Assembly: GCA_930367205.1 (NCBI GenBank)
Contig: OV884011.1
Location: 118,541,866 to 118,605,865, forward strand
DNA length: 64,000 bases
Source: Acanthosoma haemorrhoidale
Lineage: Eukaryota; Arthropoda; Insecta; Hemiptera; Acanthosomatidae
Reading direction: 5' to 3'
The translations under genes were made by a program, and so were the position numbers. Positions within the stretch are counted from its first letter, which is position 1; each line of letters opens with the position of its first letter. The notes beneath the pieces are model-generated. The model ran no database searches. It was not told the origin of the DNA and saw only the letters and a list, made by a program, of their open reading frames with translations. This document shows, in pieces, positions 9,538 through 18,950 of this stretch.

Positions 9538-9721
9538 AGTTAAGGTTCGGACGTCGTAGCCAGCCAGCCTAATCCTTAAGTCATCGGGATGTAAACATCC
9601 CGAATGTATTTAGAGAGGCTTTAAAAGCTCAAATAAAAACAGTCTTGTGACAACTCTCGTTCAGTAACTACATTCAACCTCTTTCCTTTTTCTTCTCGTT
9701 TTTCGTTGACGATCGTTAACT
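9538..9721 (+). repeat. 3' LTR of Gypsy-1
   Basis: 184 bp, same ends as 4332-4515 and differing at the two positions I noticed. It is followed directly by TATATATATATATA. Confidence 0.93.
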
Positions 9722-9838
<117 letters not shown>

Positions 9839-10057
9839 TTTTTTAAATACATAGCTATTGTATTAAACGAGCAACGAGGGGCTTGATAAGCAAATAATAG
9901 CGACGATTTCGCTTCTCCATCCCTCAGTTCTGAAAGCAGTTCTTGCTCTGAGTACTAACATACAATCATATGTATCCAACTACAAAGGGACATAAGATTT
10001 GTGTAGTTTACACTAGTATGTTACGATTATGTAGTAGTGTTCGCTTCATTTGTATGG

Positions 10058-10897
10058 TGTCGGGAAATGGTTGAACAATTGTCGGAGGTCAACAATTGTC
10101 GGATTGTTGTAGTTAATAACATGGACCATGTTCCATGTAGGCGTTAATATCTGACTCCATTTATTGATAGGAATGTGTCCCGACAAGACACTGTGTTCAG
10201 GATGAGGTTCAGAGGTTCATAAAGAATAAGACCAGTTTTCAGAGTTCGGGCGAGAGATCGGCAGCGTAATAAGTACAAATCGTCAGAGGTCTGCTAGAGG
10301 CTGTGAGGCAAAGGACCGTCGTAGAGGTGTGGCATATCGAGAGTAGATTAGCGGAAGGCTGAGTAGGCGTATCGCGACGAGTGATAGCGGCTATCGGTAT
10401 GTAGAGACTAGAGAAGAGTGAAGAGTGAGCCTACCAGGGCCATGGTGGCCCTGGTGTAAAGTGACAAGAAGGGCAGCTCAGGAGAATAGGAAACAGAGTG
10501 TCTTTTCAGGGCGAAATTTACTGATATAAATAGGGTAACCCCCTCCCTCGTGGAAGGCGGAGTCTGTCTGCCAGGGTTATGTTTTACGATACAGAGGTGA
10601 CCATTTCCATTTAGTTTTATGACCGTTGGGGTAAAAGGGTGTGTTTTTTATGACTGCCGGAAGGGACTGAAGGTCTATTCTAATAGGGGTAAGTGTCCTT
10701 GCCCTAGGTTATATGGCAGTCAGGTGGCTAATTCTCTTAGGTTTATTGCCGTACCCTCGATCCTCTGTTACTTGTTTTTATCTCTACCGATCCCTCTATG
10801 ATTTATTACCAGAAGTTACAGAGATTTGCATTTCTATTATAATACATTATGAACCAGAGTGTAGGGTAATTTACATATATAGTTAGAGGTCGCTACA
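10058..10897. mobile_element. Solo LTR, TGTCGGG family, copy 1
   Basis: The sequence begins TGTCGGG and ends GGTCGCTACA. It is flanked by the 5-bp direct repeat TATGG (10053-10057 and 10898-10902), as expected for a solo LTR. Two related copies lie at 49013-49678 and 60669-61780, sharing the block starting ATCTGACTCCAT, the GTTCAGGA-like block and the final AGAGT.TAGG...GGTCGCTA block. A TATA-like GATATAAATAG near 10522 suggests plus-strand transcription. A perfect hairpin (ACCAGGGCCA/TGGCCCTGGT) lies at 10433-10455. No internal coding region is attached. Confidence 0.85.
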
Positions 10898-13338
10898 TAT
10901 GGTTTATAATTTAGTATTGTTTTATTTCATTATTGAGTTTGCTTATTTGTTGTAGAGCAACTTTCGAAAATAGAGCTTCTGCCCTAAGACTCGGCAATGA
11001 TATTATCTACTACAGACCTTTGGTTACAGAAAGGATGATTAGCGAATATTATAAACTTTAAAGGTGGACCTGTCATAGCTTTTGTTATGTTATTATGTTA
11101 AATATATTTTGGTCATTGGACATCGATTTCGAAGTGTTGTGCGATTCGGAATGTTACATATTGGCCTTGAATTTCAATATATTTTGTTTATTTCGATTTT
11201 TAATAAGAATTTAAAGTGATACCGATAGACATTTCGGGCAGAACTGCCCCTCGTGTGTGAACGAGACTTATTGTTGTGGAGCTGTTCCTGAACAAACGCG
11301 GAACATTGAATCGAGGCAGCCCCGCAAAAATGTTCCGGTGTGGAGTAGGAGGCTTAACCCACAATTACCCACCAGCTTACCCATCAGACTAAATGCCAAA
11401 CGTTTCATTCCTTGCTTGGGGTTTTTTAGTTCTAACACTACAATCATGAAAACTTTTTTCTGATCGGAGGACATATGTGATGTCACTGCCACGATGAATT
11501 CCACTGGTTGCACTTATTTAAGAAAAATGTGTTTACATGTTAATTCATACTTTTGATCGATAGATTCGAATTGTAATTTAAGGCAAGAGAATGTGTCACC
11601 ACCATTACTGTACTTTTTGAGTAAAGTGGGTTCAGAAAAATGATAAGTCAAGTACTAGAACTGTCAATTCTACACATTTTTGTCTCTGTATATTGGTTTT
11701 TCAAATTTATTTCATAACATTATTACTACTGAAAGACTTCAATTCCAAGAATATAAAGAATATTTATGAAAGTCGTCCGTCACACATAAATAAAATATGA
11801 AACAAAAATAAAAAAGTGTTATACTTCAAGACTTGGATTTGAAAATTTTAGATGGGTTAATTGACCGAGGCATTTCATATTTGATGCGTTGAACCGATTC
11901 CGTGTTCAACAAGATATCAACGCAACCCTCCTCCCCCCCTCCGAATCAAGGCAGTCAAAAAGGGTACTAGGTTCAAGTTTGCTGTTTGTTAAACAGTTAG
12001 TTAGTCGGTTTCCATGAATTGAATCGAAGCTAGGCCCCTTCATCCGATCCACCACCCCGTAACCACAGCTAAAACTTTTACTCTGTGCTGAACATGGAGC
12101 TAGTACAAGTGGATGCATTTTTTTACAAATTAAGTATCAATAAAAATTAACTAAGGAAACGAAAAAAAAAACATCCACTTTTAAATAAATAAAAAATCCT
12201 TGAAGCTAAATACTTTTATTAGTATCACATAAATCCATTAGTACCTTCCTAAATGAGACTTGGGCGCCTATATACCACGAGCCCTGGTCACTAACACTCC
12301 CGTTTTCCTCGTTAATCGACATTGAACCCAATTGTCACCCTAATTCGTCCAATACCTTTTGTAATGCGATTGCTATAAATTGGAAATGTACTGCTCCGAT
12401 ACCCTGCGGAAAGTCGATAGGGTAGCGGCGGGCTCAGTCTTTCATTCTGTCGTACCTGAAGTAGGTCAGCAATTGATTCCACGACGGGGTCTCACAATCG
12501 TCGAAATAAGAATAATTTTCTTATTCACTCCCTATATTTTGATTGATATGCAAAACTATTTTTCTTTTATTGTCGAGCCCAATGGGAGACTCCGTCAGTG
12601 AAATTAAGTCAGCCTAAACTATCTTTAGGTAGTTTGGTCTAGTCGGTAGGATGAACGAGGGGAGACAAAACTCATACGAAAAAATACTTGCAAAATTTGG
12701 GAGGTCTCTTTGATGAGACGTTACGTAACCGGGGAATGAACTGGAACAACGGAATAGATATTTTGGATAAAACACCATGTTCTGTAAAAGGAATCTCACT
12801 GCAGCTCCGAAGGCAGAAGATGAAGTATGTATAGACGTAAATGAATAAGTGTAGAACTTAAAAAATATGTAACTTCCAAAATATGTAAATATATATAGAT
12901 TAAGAGTACTCATTCTAAATAACACTAAAATTAAAAAGTATACATGTGAATCTGAGATATGACCAGGAATAAAATTACATTTTATTTGCTGAGAAATTAT
13001 AACCACAAGGTTTGTTTTATTACAAATTTGACCATTTGTTTTTAAGAACAAAATTTACATTACTATGTAGATGGTTTCTTTCATACGGTTTTTAGTAAAA
13101 TTTTGATAAAAATGCTAGCATTGTTAGTACACTTTATTGCATCTTTGTTACAGGGATGGCGCTGACATATTTAAAAAAACTACTCATCCAGCTGAAATAA
13201 TTAAATAACGGATTGTTTACACAGAACTAAATATTGGAATTTGAGCATTTATCAATTTTTTTTCTCTAGAATGTTAAACCTCCTACCTATGCATTTGTAT
13301 AGGGTTCATTCTAATAATGACAAAATTTTATGTTTCAG
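10898..13338. other. Probable intronic DNA with a possible SINE relic
   Basis: AT-rich sequence with no recognised coding domain. On the minus strand at about 12013-12072, TTTTAGCTGTGGTTACGGGG followed about 30 nt later by CTTCGATTCAA resembles the A and B boxes of a tRNA-derived SINE. The poly-A/T runs and short frames in the rest look like chance. The frames at 12380-12601 and 12614-13051 have no recognisable content. Confidence 0.4.
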
Positions 13339-13464
13339 CTTTGGCTCAGTCTGGCCGAAAAGCACCTGTCTTCAAAGAACGTTTCGTGGTCTCAAGTGGA
13401 AAGATCGATATTTTCCGACCGACTAAATCCTGATGATCAAGAGCTGAGCGTTCAGATAGTTAAG
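13339..13464 (+). CDS. Exon of a TBC1D30-like Rab GTPase-activating protein
   Basis: A 126-bp exon lies between TTTATGTTTCAG and GTAAAT. Read in phase 0 it gives 42 residues beginning LWLSLAEKHL and ending PDDQELSVQIVK, the start of a TBC domain. TBC proteins accelerate GTP hydrolysis on Rab GTPases in membrane traffic. It continues in frame into the exon at 25862 (QIVK|DLHRTG), completing the IxxDxxRT motif that carries the arginine finger. Codon use is clearly protein-like and different from the flanking AT-rich DNA. The upstream exon was not found, so it may lie before the window. The assignment to TBC1D30 rather than another TBC family rests on recalled similarity around NPDD, GYCQ and the next exon. 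Confidence 0.88.
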
Positions 13465-14849
13465 GTAAATCTGTATTTAAAATAAATTAATCTATCAATT
13501 AGATCTTATCGTTCAAAATAAAATAAAAAGTTAATCATCAATTCATCAAATGAGAGTAGAAGTTTGTTGGGAGATCGGCTTAGGTTGATGAAAGAGAGTT
13601 GATAGGTTTTCACCAACAGCCTTTTGGCATAATATGTTTATGCCATAATATAATATGGCATCAGGCTGCAGATATCTTTCTTATTTAAATATTTATTTTG
13701 TTTCCTTGTTTCATCTTATGTACGTGGGCCCGTTTCATATAGTTGCCAGATGCAAGAGCGCCTCTAAAATGGAATACACTTAATAATTAAGCCTAAATTA
13801 TCCACTAATTTATTTATATGTAGGAAAACCTACAGCTAATCAGCTCACAGTAGCTTTCCTTCATTGCTGCCACAATTCTACGAAGTGTTTTAGTCAATAT
13901 ATCCTTCCTTCTCACATAAGATATGTAAATTCGATTATTAACATATCTATGAAGACTTTCACTTTCTTCAAAGCCTGGTGGCTGGGCTTGGTGGAGTGGG
14001 ACTCTCACCACTGTACCGCAACTATCAACCTCTACCGAGGCTTCCCACACTCCTTAATTCCCTCACACCGCCTTCAAGCAGGTACTCCTAGTACAAGGAT
14101 CCGCTCAACCCAAATATCCCTTTATTTTTCCCTCATCCTTAATCTTATAACTAAAGAGCTAAGGAAAAAAAAAAAAAAAACTTTCTTCAATGTATATCTA
14201 TCTTCAAATATTTTAACTATCAACAATTTAATCTTCTTACTTCCACCTTATTTATAATATAATTTCTGTAATTCCATGAAACAATCAAATTTATTTTAAC
14301 TTATTATTTTGGCTCGAATTTAACACGCCAGAATTTGATTTTCACACATTTAATTTGATTTCTTATTTTCAGATATACTCTTTTTAATTCAAACCTATCA
14401 ACTGTTACATATTACTTAATTAGCGTACCGAACTGCGCTTATGTCTACCTCATTTTGTTTGCATTCTTTGGTTCCTCACTTTTGTTACCGAGTATTACCA
14501 ATCGTGTTTGACATCTGAATTCTTATTACCTGATGCAGTCATAGTAAGTGAATCGTAAATAAATTTGACGCAAGTTACAACTCTCTTAAATACACTTTAA
14601 CTTATTTAAATACACACAGTTCTAAAAATGAGCTCACAGTATATCATTCATTAGTTTACAACTAAAATCACTTGTAAGCAAGACGCACCTCAATTCTTGA
14701 CCACTCATGCCTTACATGTTTTGGAAATAACTGAAGACGGACAAAACGGCTTTAATCATTAGTAATATCTATTAATAGGATTATGCTTATTTAAAACTTT
14801 CAGAACTTTATAATGGCTACCAACAACATTTTATACTTAATGAGAATTC
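13465..14849. other. Intron sequence, no further feature recognised
   Basis: The 5' part of the 12.4-kb intron between the exons at 13339 and 25862. It contains a near-palindrome around 13626-13662 (GCATAATATG...GCCATAATATAATATGGC) and an A run near 14165. No gene recognised. Confidence 0.55.
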
Positions 14850-16290
14850 CAGAATAAATTTTCAAGAAGATCCTTATTAAACGTCTCATTCCCACCCATA
14901 ACCACAACCCTTTACCAATGCATCAACTTGATTTCCGCCTCCTACTTTCCACAGTGCAGCAGGGCTTTCACATGGTTGACCACATTTTCTCAGTCCTGGA
15001 AAAAAAAAAACACTTCTGCAGTTCTTTATTATTATTCACAAGTGCATTTCTTTGTGTGTTTCAAGCTTTAAACTGGATTCTACATCCCTGTGTGCTCTTC
15101 AAGCTAAAATCTATCATCTTACAAACATAGTTCATTATTCCTCGGTCCTACTTATATAACTATTGCTGCTTCAAGACTCAGAATACTTAAACCACTTTTC
15201 ATCCGATGTCAATGTGGCTCTCTTCTATGTACTCTCTATATGGAAAACACGTTAGACGTCATAAATGTACATCCCATCTCTTAATAAAAAATAACTTATT
15301 AATTTACAAAATTATTCTGAAACCTGCAAAGCGAGCCCTTATTTCGTTTCAATCAAACGAACTGAGAACAATAGGTAATACCACTTACTCAACACAACCC
15401 TTCATAATGATATTACATCCTTGATCCAATCCCTTTAAAGTTCATGAATGGTCACCAAAACTTCCAAAGATACAGTCATCATTTGCCTTTACACATCTCT
15501 ATAATGTTTTTAGAAAATGAAACCCATAAAAGTAGGAGTTCCGGAGGGCAGCGTCCTGGGTCCCATCCTCTCCTATACACCTATATCCTATATCCTATAC
15601 ACCGATGATGTCCCCTCTACCCCCAATACCCACTGGCAACGCTTGCAGATAGATGACACTGCAGTCCTGTCATCCCACCTAGACCCCGAAATAGTATCCC
15701 ATTACCTCATGGTGCAACCAATGAAAGATCAAAGTTAATGAAGCAAAATATTCTCACATTACCTTTACGCTCTTCTGCAAGTCTTGTATAATAGGTCTTT
15801 TAAGTTCCATTTCTCTTCCTGTATCCGAAACAGTACGGTATTTAGGCTTCCATCTCGACAAAAGGCTGACATGGAACCCAAAGACTCTTTGGACAACTTT
15901 ACATACTATAATACTTCGAAGGACAAATCTCTCAAGAGAAAATAAATTACTAATCTACAAAGTTATACTTAAGTCAATCTGGACATACGGAACTAGAATG
16001 GAGTTATGGAGGACAGGAAAAAAGTCAAACATCAAGCGTATGAAATCCTTTCAATCAAAAATCCTAAAAACAATAGTTAATGCCCCTTATTACGTCAGCA
16101 ACAAAAGCCTTCATAATGATCTTAACATACCCTACATTCTTGAACTCTTCCCTTCCAAGTTCGTGAAATTCCATAGTAACCTATCCAACCCCCCTAATTC
16201 CCCAGCACAGTCATTACACTGCACCTGCTATAAATTCCAGTTTCTCCAATGATGTCTTGTGAAATTATGGCTCTACGCGTTCTTGATCAG
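14850..16290 (+). mobile_element. Decayed Jockey-like LINE reverse transcriptase
   Basis: This aligns along its length with the RT and C-terminal part of ORF2 in the copy at 46472-48305. Recognisable pieces are LIKRLI at 14875, the QQGFHMVDHIFSVLE block at 14955, the GVPEGSVLGPIL block at 15535 (the QGSxLGP motif of LINE RTs), the TDDV and DDTAVLSSH region near 15600-15670, and the C-terminal NIKRMKSFQSK block near 16030. Many indels and stops break the frame. At about 15255-15480 a piece homologous to the later C-terminal region appears out of order before the GVPEGS block, so a second fragment is nested or duplicated inside. It is non-functional. It sits in the TBC1D30-like intron, just past the 3' end of the antisense phosphatase gene. 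Confidence 0.85.
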
Positions 16291-16462
16291 CCTCCAGGGG
16301 GAGGGGGGCTTTTTTTTTTATACCTAAATTGGTAGATAAAGGATATATAAATAAATAAAATAAACATATGTCTTTAATATTATTTACATATATACGCATA
16401 ATGTAAGACTAACTGTCGGATTTCTAGTCGAAAGTCAAAAGAACGTTCCTCAAGAAAACTCG

Positions 16463-17443
16463 TTATTTGCAGCTTACTTGATTGCAGACATACTGTATAA
16501 TACTGACTTGTTGATCTAGCGATGACAGATTCTGGTAAGGTGTTGGATTAGCACATGTGAAAACCACTATGATAACGGTCATATTGTCCAGTCCTGGTCC
16601 AATGCCCGTATAATGTTCTTTGCTCAGGCACTTGGACAACAACTCCTCGCATATATCGTGTGGTCTCACGTTCATCTGGATCTTCTCGCTGACGAAGTCG
16701 CACACCTGCTCGTTGCTCATCACCTCCCAGATCCCGTCGCTGGCCAGGACTAAAAACTGCCAAGTCTCGTCTAAACTCTTGATGAAAACTTCGGGGAAGC
16801 AGATCACCAGTTGCTCCTGTCTGGTCTTATCCTTCATGGACTTGAAAATATAGTCACCAAAGGCACGGGATACTGCTAGGTCGCCATTGATCCTGCCCTT
16901 CATGATGTATCCACCGGCCGCGTGTATCCTGTGCCTCTCTTCATACGACTCTGGGATGTGATCGGTCGTCAGAGCTTCCACTTGGCCCCTTACGAACGCC
17001 ACAGCTCTACAGTCACCCACATTGGCGCAGTAAATAGTATTCTCAATGATTAACACTATCGCTGCTACTGCTCCTGAATCCTCGTGGCTCACTACGGGAT
17101 TGCTTTCCATATTCTCGTCCAGCTCGAGGAAGCCCTGCTCAATAGCTGCCTTGATGTCACCATTGCTGAATGCCGGACTCCTCACTATGTACCTGTACAA
17201 GTCCCTGCTTGTGAAGTCTGCAACAGAAGATCCTCCATGGCCATCGAACACTCCGAAGTAAGTGATGTTTGGACTTTCTGGCAAGGATGATAATATGGTG
17301 TGTGCATCTTCCATGGAGTGACGCCAACCTTGCATGCAGCTCGAGCCAATATAGAATCTGCTAGTTAATGCAACGAACGTCCTTTTCTGGGTACAAGGAA
17401 GTCTGTTGAGATTTTTATATCCTGCTCCACTAGGAACTGACAT
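16463..17443 (-). CDS. PP2C-family (PPM) Ser/Thr protein phosphatase, intronless
   Basis: A 326-residue metal-dependent phosphatase that would remove phosphate from Ser/Thr. The start is the ATG at 17443-17441; an open TTG-ATA precedes it. Counted from that Met, visible motifs are GWR at 39-41, MED at 44-46, VFDGHGG at 65-71, the VGDCRAV block at 142-148, SRAFGD at 192-197, ASDGIW at 234-239 and DNMT at 286-289. The metal-ligand aspartates expected for PP2C (D46, D67, D236, D286) are present. The usual SGSTA-type motif reads SGAVA here. It resembles the short T23F11.1/CG17746-type PP2C proteins of invertebrates. No intron interrupts the whole domain and it lies antisense within an intron of another gene, so I infer a retrogene. 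I saw no poly(A) tract or duplication to prove that. The first 30 residues look unlike the family and may be newly acquired. Confidence 0.93.
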   Translation of the reverse strand: MSVPSGAGYKNLNRLPCTQKRTFVALTSRFYIGSSCMQGWRHSMEDAHTILSSLPESPNITYFGVFDGHGGSSVADFTSRDLYRYIVRSPAFSNGDIKAAIEQGFLELDENMESNPVVSHEDSGAVAAIVLIIENTIYCANVGDCRAVAFVRGQVEALTTDHIPESYEERHRIHAAGGYIMKGRINGDLAVSRAFGDYIFKSMKDKTRQEQLVICFPEVFIKSLDETWQFLVLASDGIWEVMSNEQVCDFVSEKIQMNVRPHDICEELLSKCLSKEHYTGIGPGLDNMTVIIVVFTCANPTPYQNLSSLDQQVSIIQYVCNQVSCK

Positions 17444-18499
17444 TATCAAATTTAAAGTAGTGACTTGGTCCTAATGTCAATTAATAATAAAAAATAAATA
17501 TATTATAGTATCGACAACATGTGTTTTAATTTTATAACTCCTACTAGTTACAACATTCGTTAGTTAGCTGCACTAGGTATAGGCAGTGTGTCTCACTAAC
17601 CTGAATAATCGGCGAATGCTCTTATAAATAAAGTGTTTTGATCTGTGTGCAGATAGATTCCAGTACCAATCCTTTCGATGGATATCATTAAACGACTGCG
17701 CCGCAATTTCAACTGCTACGAATGAACAATTATTTTTTTCCTTTAAAAAAATGGTCCATGGATCGTAAAAAATGATTTGGCCGAGTGAGGTTCGTCCAGC
17801 GATGGCATGAGTTCGCCAACATAAAGCTGTTCCGTCTGGACAGTCTCCTGTAAGATTAGTAGCGTTCATCACAGTCCACTAGTAGTTAATCTGGTTTCTG
17901 TAATGAGGTCTACGTCCTTATTCTTTTTGTCAAGTTAGTTGCTATGCTTACTAAGAATATTCTATAGTTCTCCTAATAACAGCATTCCAAAGGAGAAAGG
18001 ATGGGGTGTATGGGGATGGTATTTTTGTGTGTACCTAGTGAACCTAGGTTTGTATAGGGATATATGAGTTATGATGGTTTTGAAATATAGTATAATAGGC
18101 TAGTAAGGTCAGTTGAATTTGGTGCGGAATACCAGGTTATTATGCTATGTTTGAGGTTGATATAAAATATAGGAGGTTGCAGAAATAATCTAGAATTGGG
18201 AATATGGTTAAACCGTTGCCTCGACGTGTGTCTGCTCTTCAGCATTTTATACCCATGGCGTGCTGAGAGCAGACTGCCCATATTGCATGTGGTTTGCGCT
18301 TCTTTTTCTTGGCTTCGGTCTCGTGTTGGAAACCTCTTTTCAGACAACGTGGTATGAGGTGGTAGGATATACTTATGACTATTGTCTAAGTCACAAAGAG
18401 TATAAGTTTATATAATACTATATTTAAAAAAATATAACATAAAAGATAAATAAAAATAGTAAGAAATAAGAAAAACAGTAGCCAAACGTTTGTATATAT
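17444..18499. other. Phosphatase 5' flank, no confirmed gene
   Basis: A 99-codon minus-strand frame (17573-17872) lies upstream of the phosphatase and is richer in W, H and C than its surroundings. I recognise no domain and see no splice link to the phosphatase. The promoter of the phosphatase should lie here, but no clear TATA or initiator could be chosen. Confidence 0.35.
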
Positions 18500-18950
18500 G
18501 TAAGTTGGTTTTTATAATTCAATAACTGATTTTACATACAACTGCATTAAATATGTACACTCCAGTTGATGATCTAGCTAGCTGTGTTTGGTGTGGGAAG
18601 GTTACTTTCAAGATATGACTTATTTTTATTGTTTATGTTGTGACTATCCACTAGAATACCTGGTAAATAACCTGTAATTTAATTTGTAAGTTGGTTTTTA
18701 TAATTCAATAACTTATTTTATTATTCTGTTTTACAATGGCATTAGAATTAAAAGCATCAAACGATTGAACAAAATAAAATAAACATACCAGAAAAGATTA
18801 ATTAAATTACACATTATTCACTAGGTATTCTAGTGTATAGTCACAACACAAACAATAAAAATAAGTCATATCTTGAAAGTAACGTTCCCACACCAAACAT
18901 AGCTAAGTAACCTTCGTACGCCAAACACAGCTAGCTTGATCATCAGCTGG
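18500..18950. repeat. Foldback (inverted-repeat) element with a direct-repeat pair
   Basis: Arm 18562-18685 and arm 18800-18950 are inverted copies. Both carry CCAG(T/C)TGATGATC(T/A)AGCTAGC at the outer end and the AAGATATGACTTATTTTTATT core. The right arm has about 27 extra bases near 18895-18925 that partly repeat its own CCAAACA..GCTA motif. In addition, a 35-bp sequence starting TAAGTTGGTTTTTATAATTC occurs at 18500 and again at 18686. No coding region. It looks like a MITE or foldback transposon; no target duplication was identified. Confidence 0.75.

Larger units (their letters stand above)
4332..9721 (+). mobile_element. Ty3/gypsy LTR retrotransposon (Gypsy-1), 5390 bp
   Basis: The element has two 184-bp LTRs, a tRNA-Phe-type primer binding site, a gag with two zinc knuckles, a pol in the order protease, reverse transcriptase, RNase H, integrase, and a polypurine tract before the 3' LTR. 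The LTR termini are AGTTAA...TTAACT and the flanks are TATA on both sides, consistent with a 4-bp target duplication inside an AT-repeat. I noticed two differences between the LTRs (near 4356 and 4450), which implies a recent insertion. Pol is open from end to end, but gag is frameshifted, so this copy is probably not autonomous. No env domain was recognised. It lies upstream of the first visible host exon on the same strand. Confidence 0.95.

Noticed and set aside
9181..9543. 120-codon frame after Gypsy-1 pol as an envelope gene
   Set aside because: It starts at GTG inside pol, is driven by T-rich sequence and has no cleavage site, cysteines in an envelope pattern or signal peptide I can support.
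13949..14257. 102-codon frame in the intron
   Set aside because: It ends in a poly-K from an A run and has no recognisable domain; probably chance.
17573..17872. 99-codon minus-strand frame upstream of the phosphatase
   Set aside because: No recognised domain, no splice signal linking it to the phosphatase, and flanks of similar composition; not enough to call a gene.
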